Assembly (NCBI RefSeq): GCF_012273895.1
Contig: NC_052112.1
Span: forward strand, 3,162,001-3,226,000
DNA: 64,000 bases
Direction of reading: 5' to 3'
Source: Zerene cesonia
Lineage: Eukaryota; Arthropoda; Insecta; Lepidoptera; Pieridae
Made by a program: the position numbers and the translations under genes. Of this stretch, positions 1-12,389 are shown piece after piece. The first letter of the stretch is position 1; each line of letters opens with the position of its first letter. A model generated the notes under the pieces. It was not told where the DNA came from. It saw only the letters and a program-made list of their open reading frames with translations, and did not search any database.

Positions 1-205
1 CTTCCTCATACGATCTTTCCAGACGGGTACGACTCAGAACTTTCAAGAAGAAAGCTTATTTAAGAGGCCGGCAGTACATTCGCGGTGTTCCTGACCATAG
101 ATAATATAACACTCGCCTCTGACGTTTAAACTTAAACGCCTCTGAATTTTTTATTATATGGACGACGCTGGTCACTTACCATCAGGTGACGCATCTATAA
201 AAAAG
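1..205 (+). repeat. dispersed lepidopteran repeat, diverged copy at window edge
   Basis: The stretch contains 'aagaggccggcagtacattc' and ends with 'cacttaccatcaggtgac'. Both phrases recur in non-autonomous interspersed repeats of lepidopteran genomes, and the second matches 'cgcttaccatcaggtgaac' near 35838 in this window. The copy is diverged, has no ORF and probably begins before base 1. The family assignment rests on remembered sequence style, not a search. Confidence 0.45.
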
Positions 206-1576
206 CGAAAAATATAAATGGTAACAATTACTGGTTGTAATCTAAATAAGGTTAACCCAATCCTTAGGAAATGTATGCGAAAAATAATATTTGAAGCCCA
301 TGATTTCGTGTTGCTAGCTCATCTTCTTAATTACACCCCAAAATAAATGTATTTTCACTCTTACATTTACCACATAACAAATAAGCTATGACGACAAATC
401 CAACCCACGTTAATGTTAAGTTTTCTAACCTCATTTTTTGATTCTAAATACTCAAGAGGTTTTCGCGTTTGCATCGAGTATAAAAAAATTTTAAATAAAA
501 AAAATCTCTTATTATTATAACCAACACAACGCCATCTCAAATCTAATAATGAATAATTTAATCATTGTATTAAGTGAATTATAAATTTGGAAAAAATTAA
601 TTATTATACTGCCCTGTTGTGGAATTGAAAATACCATGTATAAATACATGTTTATGAAATATATATAGAATACATGTTTATGAAAAAATAAAGATTTGAC
701 ATTGTTAAAGCAGATAGACCCTTGTCTATTAAACGAGATTAAACGGTAATATTTTCATTTAAGTATCGTTTGGTACATGTTTGCATCTCTTCGGGATCTT
801 CTGAGTGACCCAATTTACTTCACTAAACTGGGCCACAACTGTAACAAGTCATCTTTTGTTTTTCTATGCTCCCTAAAACAATAATATTTATAAATTCAAA
901 TCATTGCGATAAATAATTTGTATAAATTGACTTAAGTAAATCAAAATTATTTAGATTCCATTTACGCGAAAAGACGAATTTTACAAAGAAATAAGCAACA
1001 CAATCACGTTGAAACAATAATTTCTGAAGAGGTTTTAGAAATAAAAAAGGTTTCAATGTTTTAATTAGGTTAATGTATGTTTATGCTCAGGAAAAAATAG
1101 ACATCTTGTGTTATTGTTGTTTTTGTATTTTCAGTACCCATAAATGTGTAAACACTTTCTACGGCTAGAATTATCAACCTCCTTATTAATTAATTATTTT
1201 TAACAATAGGACATGACAACAACAAGAAATGGCATCAGCTTTCATATAAAAAAGGATAATCAAAAACAGTTCACCCCGTAAAAAGATGTGAGGTAACAAA
1301 CATGAAAAATACAGTTAAATAGAGAACCTCTTCCTTTTTTGAAGTCGGTTGAAAATGAGTTTTATTTTGCACGGTTCATGGGTATATAAATAAAATCTTT
1401 TTTTCGTTAAACTTGAAGTAAAAATGAGGTATGGATACGCTTTGAACCCAATGACGCTAATTAAAGAAACGGCCAGTACATCAAATACTGAAAGTCACAA
1501 GCTGAAATCAGGATTGGCCAGATAAATATTCGTTTGCAGGAAACAAACAATAGCGAAGAACATAAAATGCAATACC
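206..1576. other. AT-rich intergenic DNA with little recognisable content
   Basis: No convincing coding region apart from the weak candidate exon at 759-838. Bases 1328-1360 carry a reverse-strand fragment of the 'gacttcaaaaaagga' repeat seen more fully at 39083 and 42818. Confidence 0.5.
759..838 (-). CDS. candidate terminal coding exon, unknown gene (weak)
   Basis: On the minus strand a possible acceptor (…cttgttacag) ends at 839. The following 80 bases can be read as two carried bases plus 25 codons and a TAA stop, including VAQFSEVNWVTQKIPKRCKH. The piece is richer in GC than its surroundings and the codons look protein-like. Another phase hits a stop after seven codons. I do not recognise the protein and see no matching upstream exon, so it may equally be a repeat fragment. 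Confidence 0.2.
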
Positions 1577-1775
1577 AACTTAATATTATAAATGCGCAAG
1601 TTTGTAAGGATGTGTGTATGTTTGTTGCTCTTTCACGCAAAAACTGCTGAACCAATTGTTATGAAATTTGGTACGTAGACAGCTGTACAACTGGAATAAC
1701 ATATAGGCGACTTTTTATCCCGATATTCCTACGGGATACGGACTTACGCGGGTGAAACCGCGAGGCGTAGCTAGT
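1577..1775 (+). mobile_element. Lep1-type Helitron-like non-autonomous element, copy 1
   Basis: Starts near 'taatattataaatgcg', has the shared core 'ttgttgctctttcacgcaaa' and 'gaaatttggtacgtagac', and ends 'cttacgcgggtgaaaccgcg' then 'gtagctagt'. The CTAG-T end is the expected Helitron 3' terminus. It aligns almost throughout with copies at 12241, 18769, 23327 and 54143 (reverse). No ORF, so it depends on transposase supplied elsewhere. Confidence 0.8.
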
Positions 1776-2400
1776 AGATATTATAAAGCTTAAGTTTTTT
1801 TTTGTTTCTTTGAACGATATGTTTTTAATATTTAGTTTTTGGTAATCTCAGGCACGATTTCCAAAATTCTTTCACCGTTGGTTATGTACGCCATCTCTGA
1901 GTTCTAAAGGCTATAAACTAGTTCTTGATGTAAGCTCCGAACTATATTTTTTATTTCTATTTTATAGCCAGACATAGAAGTCTAACAAAACACCAATAAA
2001 TGTAAATTCTAGGATTTGGGACGGCTTACTTAGAATTTCATGAACTCAAATGTAGACTGCTTTAAGTCGTACTTTCCTGCAGTTACTTTTAGGAACAATA
2101 ATATAACTGGACTCTTCATTGATTTTATTTCTAAAATAATGCTTAAAAATTCGCCTGAATGCGATCCTCAACTGTCAACTACTCGCATAAGTACAAATAT
2201 ATGCGATGATTGATATTATGCAGCAACGCGCCTTCATCGATCCGAAATTGCAGTCAAACCACAATTTAATACAAAAATTTAATTTTTTCTTTATCTGACT
2301 ATTTTAACAAGGAAAGCATGTTGTGGTGCAATAATTATTCTCGTATATAAAATGCCCTACAAAGGTGTGACTTCACCCGGCATTGTACTTTTTTTCTTAG

Positions 2401-2653
2401 TAACCTAAAACGAATAATAGTCTTGTTGGTTGCAATTATGGGTATATTTTTAACAACTTACATAGCGCTACTGGCTCGCCTGTGCAGCAGTTGCAGGAGG
2501 CTGCCGTCAGCGGCCGAGGAGCAGAGGCTTCGCGAGCGTGCTCGTCTCTCATTACGGTCCCCACGCTCGCGCCATCTCGTCACCAGCGACTCCAGGCACA
2601 GCATTGCGCCACCATCGCACACCATCCGTCTAACAATCCCTTATAACTCTTAA
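2401..2653 (+). CDS. candidate last exon of a single-pass membrane protein, 5' part outside the window
   Basis: A strong acceptor (polypyrimidine run then 'tttttttcttag') ends at 2400. One carried base is followed by 83 open codons and a TAA stop at 2651. The translation starts NLKRII, runs into a hydrophobic stretch of about 22 residues (VLLVAIMGIFLTTYIALLA), then a Cys pair (CSSC) suited to palmitoylation, then a basic Ser/Arg/Pro-rich tail ending TIPYNS. This is the layout of a transmembrane helix plus cytoplasmic tail. GC content in 2465-2640 is far above the flanks, as for coding DNA. No upstream exon is evident in bases 1-2400, so the rest of the gene would lie to the left. I do not recognise the protein; no AATAAA lies close after the stop. 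Confidence 0.45.
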
Positions 2654-3029
2654 TTACTTCTATACTCGCGATAGAAATACGTATACGGCGCAATAGCCGC
2701 TGCTTTATTATACGAACAATCTTTTCATGAATATTCCGACGCAATTAAATTCATACTAATGTCTTATGTAGCCTTTTGCAAGCTACGTTCCGTAAGTACA
2801 GTTTTCAGTACTTTCCACACAATCACAATGCACTATTTCTCTAAACGACAGTAATAGCAGCTGACTAATAAGCACCAATTTGTTTGTTAACACAACACTG
2901 GAAAAACAATGGTAGCGTTTAACAGTTTATGACCGGTCAAAAGATTATATTTTGCGAATGTATTACATATACCTTATAGAAACGTTTGAAATATAATGTA
3001 TAGATTGCTTCGGATTATATTTAAGTTTC

Positions 3030-3125
3030 CCGCGTTTCAAGGCGACTATTTTGATGAAGCCATCCGCCGCTCTCGGGTGCTGCTTCAAGACTGAAAATTG
3101 CCTGCAAACGCTTCGGCGATGGGGT
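3030..3125. other. GC-rich island, possibly coding, strand undecided
   Basis: Both strands stay open across this 95-base GC-rich patch. Plus: acceptor-like 'cccgcgtttcaag' at about 3041, codons ATILMKPSAALGCCF, possible donor at ggg|gtaggc. Minus: SVCRQFSVLKQHPRAADGF followed by KIVALKRGK. It could be an exon on either strand or an old repeat fragment. Confidence 0.25.
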
Positions 3126-3573
3126 AGGCCATGTAACCTTATGACACCCTTCGCCCTTTCTATGCATGTAGCTATGCCCTGATTGTGTCAAACTTCTTTC
3201 AAGTTCTTTTGATAAACGATTTGCGTAAACTATAAATAGTAATTAGTCATCGCATTTAGATAAGATATAAGTGAGGTTTAGTGGATCTGGCTTTTGATAT
3301 AGAGTTGTTAACAATTATTTAATAATTACGCACGATGAGTTGAACACATTGTTAAATTATTCATGGAGACGTATAACAATGATCAAGTAATTTGATAAAA
3401 CATATTATACAAAATATTTGATGATTTTATTCATCCAGACCAATAAGACTCATGTTCACATAAATTCTTGTACGTTAAATATTAAATTGCATAAATTCAT
3501 ATTTTTATCACAGTTTTGAAATGTGCGGTAATTGCGACCTACAAGACAAGTCACCTAGGGTTCACCAAGGTCA

Positions 3574-3596
3574 CTCCATGAAGCCTCTTCATGGAG
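3574..3596. repeat. perfect 10-bp stem, 3-nt loop hairpin
   Basis: ctccatgaag / cct / cttcatggag: the arms are exact reverse complements. It lies in non-coding DNA. There is no T-run to suggest a terminator function, and the stem is too short for a microRNA precursor. Confidence 0.7.
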
Positions 3597-4109
3597 GAGT
3601 TGGGGTGGTTCTGATTCTATCTGTTTCCTCTCTTCTTTTAACGCGAAAAAGGCAATTGATGTCGACTTGCAGAAACATGTCATTTTAGACTTTTTGAATT
3701 TATTTACAAAGCCTAAGCAAACATAATTGCTGATTTTTCGTTTGGTTGTGGTAATCTCTGAAACTTAAAAAGATATACGCGAGATGATTAATGATGATTA
3801 TGTTAAAATTAATAAATGTGTAGGAAATATTCAAATTCATAGATACATGAATCTTAATCAATGACAATTTGTGGCGATTACGTTATGTTAGAAATTCTTG
3901 TTATATGTATGTATGTTAGAAATCTTTTCTTGATCGGGACGTTTGTGTGTTGATGTTGTTGTGTGATTCATAGGATTGAGTATGAAATACTAAATAAATA
4001 ATAGCCCTAACCCATAGGCATATGATAATACATCGATTTTCGTTTTATAATAGCAAACGTTTTAAAGGTGACCTGTCAAGATGTATGTGCTTTTATTTAT
4101 TTGTTTCTC

Positions 4110-4140
4110 TTTAATCGAACTGTATACAAGTTCGATTAAA
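4110..4140. repeat. perfect 12-bp stem, 7-nt loop hairpin
   Basis: tttaatcgaact / gtataca / agttcgattaaa: an exact inverted repeat in otherwise featureless DNA. It may be a footprint of a foldback element or chance in AT-rich sequence, although the ATCGAAC core makes chance less likely. Confidence 0.65.
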
Positions 4141-4852
4141 AATAAAGGCGGCTCCCCACCACTCTGACCAATATACAAGTACGACCGGATACAAGTATAA
4201 ATATTTTTCTAGTTTAAAATGTTAAGAACCCATTGGAAAATATAAAGATATATACGCGGGCGGGCGCAACCACTGCATACAACTTGTAATGAAATAGTGT
4301 ATTGTTTTTAAAGAAATTGATTGTAATATGCAAAAAGTTGGTAAAAAAGGATGGAAAAGGATGAGAAAGGGTAACCCTTTGAGGTATTTGCGGCTGCGGT
4401 ATATTGTTGACCGAAATTATCTGACATAATTCTGAAATTTCTAAAAATTATAGTTTAACATTATTATAATCATTACAGTGGTTAAATAAGGCAATTCACG
4501 ATCATGATAAAACACATAAAGGAAAGATAAGGAGAGACCAGAATGGTTATTTTGATCTTTTTTTCTTTAGATATTAAGCGAATGCAACTGATACATTCTT
4601 TAATGTCTGAACAATCCAAAATCCATATTTTCATATTGGTGATCTTAAATGTGTTTAATATTTTTAAAGACACAGAAATCCAAATGATTACACTTTATAG
4701 CTCACCGTGCACTTAGTTCGCTCAACCCACTTTGAACCTTAAGTACAATCTGCGTAAGTACCAATACTTAACTCTAGTTGGTCTATCGTAATTGCGAACT
4801 AGTATTTCATTTTCATGCTATTTACTAAAATGTGTATCGCACATTTTTTCAT

Positions 4853-5076
4853 CTTACTTATAATATAAATGCGAATGTAACTCTGTCTGCTTATCTCTGT
4901 TTCACTCCAAAACCACGAAACAGATTTGGATGAAATATATTACAATGATAGTTTGTGACCTGAAAAACGACACAGGATAGTTTTTGTTCCGAAAATCAAA
5001 TGGAAACGGTAACTATGCGGAAAATCTAGAGACTGCTTAATTTTGTATTTGACTACGCGGGCGCCGGAAAAGTAGT
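4853..5076 (+). mobile_element. Helitron-like repeat, 'aactctgtctgc' subfamily, copy 1
   Basis: 'taatataaatgcgaatgtaa' then 'ctctgtctgc', 'gaaacagatttggatgaaat', 'gatagtttgtgacctg', 'actacgcgggcgccgg' and a final 'agtagt'. It shares this order with the copy at 15362-15552 but not the middle of the Lep1 copies, so it is a second subfamily. Non-coding. Confidence 0.65.
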
Positions 5077-7903
5077 TATAAGATTTAGATGAATTTGATA
5101 TAATAGGTGGAATTACAAGATCCAGTTTTTTTTTGTTTGAGTGCTATTTTTGCGCACGAAAGTAAAAATAATTAGTATGAAAATGTACCTACTCCTTATA
5201 AGGATACTTTGCGTAATTATGTGCCAAATCGCAGACAAAGGGTCGGTGTGTGCGAGCCTTTAAATTACAGTAATTTCAAACAGTTTGCAAAATTGTTCAT
5301 TCATTTACAAGGTTTTTAATTACCTACTTAACGACTTAACAGTGGAAAAATTTGCCGTGTATGCGTTCAAGATTTGAAATGTTTAGGTAATTGTTACGAA
5401 TTTGCGCTAAATCATCCCATAAACAGACTTACGTGGTTATTATTTTTAAGGGTTTTGGAATCACTAAAATTTATATCATTAGCCATTTGTTTGTAAAAAC
5501 GAGACGAGGACGCATTGAAAACAAAAGGTGCACGAAAATATGAAACCTTTTTTTCACACACAATGTTTTACTGTTTACTTTATTTGTAATTTAAAACCTT
5601 ATAGTTAAGTATACATAATAAAATGATAGACGCTGCGGGCTATACACGCCACGGTTTAATGCGGCAGCAGAGGCTTTCACCTGTTTTTACTGGATAAACT
5701 TTTGTTGTATAACTTATTTTTAAGCAACTTATGTACGTATCCATTTTGGTGACAATAAAAAAATTATTTATTTAATAGTTATTACTTAAGTATTATTTTC
5801 TTTATGAATATTATAAACATAAACTTTGTTATTGAGAATTTAATTACACACCAATTTTGAACATTGAAAACCTTAGTATATACATGGAATGGCCACATCC
5901 TAAAGGCTCTAGATGCTTTTATTCATTGAAGTAGTGCAGCGTCACACCTAATGCTATTAGGCTACAGCCTTCTGATACATACGTGGTCTATTCAGAGTGC
6001 CATTTCTATGTCTCAAAGGCATATCTTCGCAAAATTCTGCTTACAATAAACTTACTATTGAGAACAATACATTCGTTTTAAATCATGTGTCGTATACAAG
6101 AGAGTTATTACATTATAATCTAAATAAATACAATTAGTAATAATGATGGTGGCTGAGAAAAATATATCTAGCGTACTCTTTCGTCGGATTCCATAGCCTC
6201 TCCCCTGAATGTGGAGGCAGGTCGCTTGAACAGATGAGTCACTTTACCAGACGATTTACGTAAAGACAATTTTATTCTGCTTGTTATGAAATTTAAATAA
6301 TGCGATTCAACTAAAAGTGAATTAATGTCAACAATGGATCTCTAGAAGGTGACAAATGACTCTAAATTGTCTAACTTTTAAGCGCGAATGCGAGCAGGAT
6401 GCGACTGCACTCCGAACATAATCATCCAATTAAAACGCGATTAACCCACGTGTACCTACACTTCTCATAACTAAGATGTAATTGTGTCATTTCATAACAT
6501 TCATTCCAAAATGAGTAGAAAACAAGTATATCACAATTTTGATTATTATGCTCTTTTAAGGGTTATATATATATATATGTAAATAAAAATTCAACTTGAT
6601 ACAACCTAATTATTTTTACATTAGGGATATACTTACTAAACATTTAAAGCGTAGGACTACCCTAACGTCCCACGAAATTTAAAGAACAATGTGGCTAGTA
6701 AATTATGTGAATTTTAATCGAACAAATCTAAATAAAATCGCAGCTTTTTTACAGTTGAAATATGTATTACTATATGAGCTTCATTCTTAACAATATTTCA
6801 AAAATAAAAATACATTATACTGGTTTCAGAACTTCTCTATAAAATGTTTAAATGTAAGTTATATATCATTTTAAAGCTATCTTGCATTTTATGGAGCTCA
6901 GAATACAAGAAAACAAAATTATTCTTACGATATTCTTCGATGTGCAATATATTCAGTTATGAATAGTGCAATTCAGAAATTTTCACATACCTGCTTGTGC
7001 CCGAAGTTATATTCTTCGAAATGAAAGTCAATAAAGGTTGCCCTTACGTAACTTTACTATTTTGCATGTGCTAAGCAATTGAACTAAATCTTCACATTAG
7101 GGTCACAGGAACGTTTAGAATTACGATTTCACATCAAAGCCTAGGTCAAGTCAATGGTCGCTTTATTAGAGCATCTGTTGCCAAACCTTCCTTGTGAATG
7201 TAAAACTATATGACTAAGGTTTGACCTAGATAAAACATTTGATTACAGCTGTAACAACAACACGTTGATTTAACGAACCTAGTCGGTTCTAGACTTGTGG
7301 GTAAGCTTTTGCAATAAGTATATTATTTCATTTTGAACAATTTTAAATGAAGTAAATGTATTGTTGAAAGTAATGTTTTTATTCAAGTATTTTTATATCC
7401 AATGCTTTAGGCATGGCAATGCGTGAAAACTGATATTTGTGAAATAATCAGACGAACCGTATGATACGGCGAACCTAATGAGTAGATTTTATTACGAAAC
7501 ATGACTCAACCAAACAGAATGCAAATACAAGCATGTTGTTGACTTAAAAAATAAGGTCGGGATAAAAAGATTAAAAACAAGACAGGGGAATAATACCCCC
7601 AGATAAAAATGTTATCGTAATTTCCAGGACCTCTTAGCATAGCTTTCGAAGCAAACAAATAAAAGGAAGATAAGAAGGCATATATCTAAGAAAACTTCGG
7701 AGGCTTTGCGTACGACTCCGGCATTTTTATCCCTTTGGGAATGATAAGAGGGTTGTAAAATCATTTGCCTGGATCGTGAGTCGCTACACGGGAATAATCA
7801 ATTGTTATTGAGCTTCTAGAAAAATACGTTGAATTGCGAAACTCTGTTCGGTATGTATTGTAATACAGCCAAGAACATTTTATAAGGATATAATAATTGT
7901 CAC
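5077..7903. other. AT-rich intergenic DNA
   Basis: No supported gene. A moderately GC-rich patch at 5620-5690 can be read on the minus strand as an acceptor plus a short open frame (VKASAAALNRGVYSPQRL) ending in a stop, which is too weak to call. A short TA dinucleotide run lies at 6565-6577. Confidence 0.5.
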
Positions 7904-7954
7904 CTGCCTCAGCTGCGTATTTATAATTACCCCAAATTGTATGGCCCGGGATAG
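7904..7954 (-). CDS. candidate 51-base internal exon, unknown gene
   Basis: The minus strand shows an excellent acceptor (atatttgtctttgacag) directly above 7954 and a donor GCAG|GTGACA directly below 7904. The 51 bases between are open in two frames: IPGHTIWGNYKYAAEA, with two carried bases before and one after, or LSRAIQFGVIINTQLRQ in phase 0. Either phase is symmetric, so the exon could be skipped without breaking the frame. Its composition is richer in GC than its flanks. I do not recognise the protein. A matched pair of splice sites around so short an open stretch can arise by chance, so this is a candidate only. Confidence 0.33.
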
Positions 7955-9000
7955 CTGTCAAAGACAAATATGTTATATTGACATGGGTGACAAGCGTTAA
8001 CATGTTGATGTTGGTTTCTGTAACCCCATTTCCCTTTAATCTGTGAATTTCAACAGACCTGCGAGTTGCTCATTAGAGACGGTAATTGTTTACCGTCACG
8101 TAACCCGTTTGATTCTTTATTGTAAAACATGTATGCTTCATATATATTTACGATTTATATAAGGGAGTTACTAACTACCATAGCGATTCGTGACCTTTCT
8201 TTATATATTTTACTAATACAGATCTAATCGTTAGACTTAATTGTTCATAGACTTTCACATTCACACTTCATAGGCTAGAATTAATAATTTCTCATTTAAA
8301 GTAATTTTAAGTATATTTTAATACGTAATCATTTGTAAATAAGCGAGCTCAGTTAATTATCGAAATTAATAAATTCGTCTACTCGAAATCGAAATTAATA
8401 AATAGTAATTATACTTTTTAAAGTCAATATGTACCTAGATAGGTACTAGATATCTAAGCTAGTTACAAACAAAGATTTACTTTGCCATATCTTATTGCAT
8501 ACATAGCTATATTTTTATTGTTTTCGTACAGCAGTTATTCTGAATCACCTTGTTTGTGAACGTAAGCAAAAATATTGAAAGCTTTAACATTAAGTAAGAT
8601 TACTCTGTATATATTTTGTTCCAAACCCCAACCTAAATCGCTCTTATTCATTATGTTTACTTGTACGGACGGAATCTATTTAATGATGTTGTCATTTGTG
8701 TGTGAACCGCTCGAATAAAGCGTTGATAGAGGAAAATAACCAATGTTTTATGTGAATGGAGTATATTGTAGGGCATCTCACGTCGTCAGTGGCAATGCTA
8801 TTTATATAAAGTAGCTATGTAACCGTTTAACAGTGAAGATTGATTTCTTTTTGAATAGTAAGTATATGTAAGCAAAACAAATTTTACTTTTGGTTTTAAA
8901 AATACTGTTTTATAGACGACATTAAATATGTAAATCATAATGTGTGTGATTATCATCTCATATTAATTGTCAATTTTATGTATGTGATCACACTTCACAC
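7955..9000. other. intergenic DNA, nothing recognised
   Basis: AT-rich, without an ORF, splice pair or repeat that I can support. Confidence 0.5.
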
Positions 9001-9217
9001 TTATATTATAAATAATTTCATAAATGTGAAAGTTTGTTTCTTTGGATGCTTGTCCGTCAATAACCCTCTAACTACTGAACGGATTTTGATGAAATTTGCT
9101 AAACAGAGAGGATTTGAACTGACTTGGGTTATAGGATACTTTATATCCCGACAAAATCTTGCCTTGGGATAAAATGGAAATCTTGATATCCGGGCGGAGC
9201 CGGGACGAGTGTCTAGT
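9001..9217 (+). mobile_element. Helitron-like repeat, diverged copy
   Basis: 'ataaatgtgaaagtttgttt', 'taactactgaacggattttg', 'atgaaatttgctaaacagag', 'ataggatactttatatcccg', 'ccgggcggagccgggacgag' and the end 'gtctagt'. The order matches the other Helitron-like copies, but the 3' sequence differs, so this is a third subfamily. The short ORF over it is not a gene. Confidence 0.6.
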
Positions 9218-10222
9218 ATAAAATACTTCTGACTATGTGAAAAATTTGAATTTAGGTTCGAAAGTTTTCATTATAACCTACATAGACAATAATATCGAAA
9301 AGAAGCTATCCGTGATATTTATGTTTGTCTCCTTCGATGGTATATCTTATTTCAATATTTATTGCTCGCAGATAGAAATGAGATTGAATATTTTCAATAA
9401 TATACATGGGATTTGTTTATTGCATTCCTATTTGAATATGAAGGACAGAGTGAAATCATTCATGCAATAATCCTCCAGGAAAATAATATAGTATGTTATT
9501 TAAAAGAGATCGACGATCTTTACAAACAGCTGTGTAAGCCGGCTATATTTCGAGAAGTTAACTCATGTGGAAAATAAATGGGTCATACTATACACTTCTA
9601 TTGTATGTTTGAAAAATGTTTTTTGTAAAAAAATGTTTTGACGAGAAAAAGCATACTGTTGGGATGCTTAAGTATTTTCAGTTATTGTTATTCATTTTCC
9701 CCTTCGTCAAAAAAGTCGAAAAGTGTGCAATACATGGGCTAGAAATCTATTCTCATAAACGATATCACCGTAGTATCCATCATTCCTCAAACACACGAAA
9801 AAGATCTTTTATTGTAGCTCGCAATATCAACACAAGTTTGAAGGTATATGCAATATTAGGATAGGAAATATAAAATTCCATATTACCTCCAAACGGTGGG
9901 AATGTGGAATTTCTGTACGAGGAAAATAAAACCAGGTATTTAGTTAGCACGGAACTTCTGTCCCCAGCATTGCTAACCCAATTTCCTCTCACGTTTATAA
10001 ACTTAAGATAACAGGACAATTCGAGAACTTGGCAGTAGTTCAACTTTCATTCTTTGTATGCTGAGCTTTTACCGAATTACCGATACCAGAACTGTATAAT
10101 ACACTACCTGTATTTACGCGCATATAAAAATTTGACTTATTGTTGGATAATGAGATAAAAATTAAAAGGATATTAAACATAATGACACCATCGTTGGATT
10201 AAAATGTCGCTCGCTACATTCC
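9218..10222. other. intergenic DNA with overlapping chance ORFs
   Basis: Several 75-90 codon frames overlap on both strands with no splice or codon signal favouring any of them. I see nothing supportable. Confidence 0.45.
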
Positions 10223-10406
10223 CGCGAGATTGTAATTTTTCGACAAATGATCCGTAGGTATTCCGTAACGTACGGCTAGCATTATTTTTGAGTAAATTGT
10301 AATCTATTTAAATTGCTAAATAGGCATTCAATGTGATGGGTTGGTTATGTTTAAATGGCAGATAAATGTTACGGATTACAATTTATCGACAGATTACAAT
10401 CTCGCG
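10223..10406. mobile_element. MITE with terminal inverted repeats of about 35 bp
   Basis: The left end 'cgcgagattgtaatttttcg' continues 'acaaatgatccgta'. The right end, read as reverse complement, is 'cgcgagattgtaatctgtcg' continuing 'ataaattgtaatccgtaa'. The ends match with a few mismatches and one short gap, enclosing about 110 bases of non-coding DNA. This is the form of a non-autonomous cut-and-paste element. I cannot assign a superfamily because target duplications are unclear. Confidence 0.6.
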
Positions 10407-12240
10407 AGTTAGATTACAATGAATCTAATGGTTTTTACAATTACTGCGGCATATACTGCGGCAGCGTGGATCCGAAGAAGTATATATTATATCATTCTCT
10501 AAAACAATACGTACATTTTTTTCTCAATTAATAATAATGAGTTATTCACTCACCACTGAACTTCTTGTTTCGAAAAATAGCGCTCGTCAATGTTTGTTTG
10601 ACTCGTTGCATAGGCAACAATTATTTAAATATTTTCCCAAAAAAAAGATGAAACATGAAAAAAGATGCTACACATCTAATTAAACAAAGCTAAATATTTA
10701 CGTTGTTACTACAGGGAAATACGAGATTCGGTACCATACCTGTTTAAAATATCTTTTATATTCATCCAAATAATAGTATACCTATTATGCTTAATGAATT
10801 AAAGAGTATTGTACTGGAGATAATGTAACACTACACAAGACAAATCAATCACCAGACAAAACATCTTTTCAAATATATGAAATTTAAATTTTGAATAAAC
10901 AAATGAGAAGGATACAATAAATATATGAAAGTTCTGTGTCTATGCATTTTTTCCCATTTGCAAAAGGGCTGCACTTCTTCTGGCAAATAGCTGATGAAAT
11001 AAGGTTTCACTTCACTTAGGGCTAAGGCCACTTTACTGAAAAATAATTGATTAATCAAATTTCTTTGAAAAAATATCAAGTATCAATATAATCAAATTTT
11101 GAAAGAATATAAAAAAATTTGATCACGAGGCGGAGACATTTTTATAAAGCTTTTGTTGTAAAACTAAATGTTAAAAATATCATGATTCAATTAACATGCA
11201 AGGAAGGAACTTTATCTTTAGGGAACTTTAGCCCAATTTAGTAAAACTTGATATGGCTACTTGTCTAAACATTTTTCACCGTAAATACCTCTGCTCATAA
11301 CTTCGGCCTGTGTTGAATACAAGCGAGATTGAATATTCCACTGAAAATTGGCCGCCCCTGTTGTGACAGGATTTGTTTAAAGTTAAATAGGTCTGTCGCA
11401 AAGTTAAATGTTTCAGACTTTAAGTGCTATTCGTAGTAATTGAACGCAAAATTTACTTTATGATAAATGTCACTTATTTGAATACATGGCGTACTTCGGC
11501 GAAAGTCTCAAAGAAAAGGAAAGGTTCTCAAAAAAACTTAAATGCTTGAATACATTTTGGGAAGGATAGGTATTAGCTACTTATACTAAATACTAAGACC
11601 AAATGGAAGCGTTTGTTCACTATCTGCTGGTAAGCAAAACTGCGCGTTTGCCTCGAAGCTAAGTTCCTGTTCATTACGATTCGAGTGAAGAATGAAGAGT
11701 TTAGTTCAGCAGCACTCTCTCCGAAGAGTATCCGAAAAATAACCGAAAAACAACTTTCCAGATAGCCACGGAAACAGTTTGATAAGACTGTCTGTAAGGA
11801 GTAAAACATATAAAGTATATAAATAAAATATAAATTGGTTTATTGTTTCAAACATTTTCACATAACATAGAATTTAAATTACATAATATGTCTCATAAGG
11901 CTGAGTCTTAGCTATTGCTGCCCAGCATTCGAAAGTTTAGATTTGCTGCGCTGATTTTCAGACGTCCCTTATATATTAATTAAAAAAATGTAAATGAGTT
12001 ACGCTGCACAGAATAAATTATAAAACTGTTAATGCAATAACGTTTCGGGTTTGAACCTTAGCTACGCCCATATGAATAATTAATATAAGTTCGCTTTTTT
12101 TCCTCCACTTTCATTATAATATAATGGGATGAACGATCTATCACGGTCATATTGAGATATTTAAAAAATGCCAAATAAGTAGACACTGACATTCTTGATT
12201 GAAAAAGGAATATTATTACTAACCAACAAAACCATATAAT
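10407..12240. other. AT-rich intergenic DNA
   Basis: Includes a small direct repeat 'tactgcggca' around 10445-10463. The minus-strand 78-codon ORF at 11573-11809 has no supporting signal. Nothing else is recognised. Confidence 0.5.
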
Positions 12241-12389
12241 CTTACTAATATTATAAATCCGAAATTTGTAAGGATGCGAGTGTGTGTGTTTGTTGCTTTT
12301 TCACCCAAAAACTACTGAAGCGATTGCAATGAAATTTGATACGTAAACAGCTGGACAACTGGAATAACATACGGGATACGGACCTACGA
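12241..12389 (+). mobile_element. Lep1-type Helitron-like element with internal deletion, 3' end lost
   Basis: Begins 'cttactaatattataaatcc' and follows the family to 'ggaataacat'. It then jumps to 'acgggatacggacctacg', lacking the roughly 35-base 'ataggcaactttttatcccg' section. It stops before the 'cgcgggtgaaaccg' end. It lies about 550 bases upstream of the Atac1 leader. Confidence 0.7.

Noticed and set aside
5620..5690. Minus-strand terminal exon candidate (VKASAAALNRGVYSPQRL)
   Set aside because: Weak acceptor and only the first third is GC-rich; more likely an old repeat fragment.
9887..9912. 26-base minus-strand 'exon' with a fine acceptor (ttttattttcctcgtacag) and donor GGAG|GTAATA
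   Set aside because: Too short, no frame preference, and flanked by chance ORFs on both strands.
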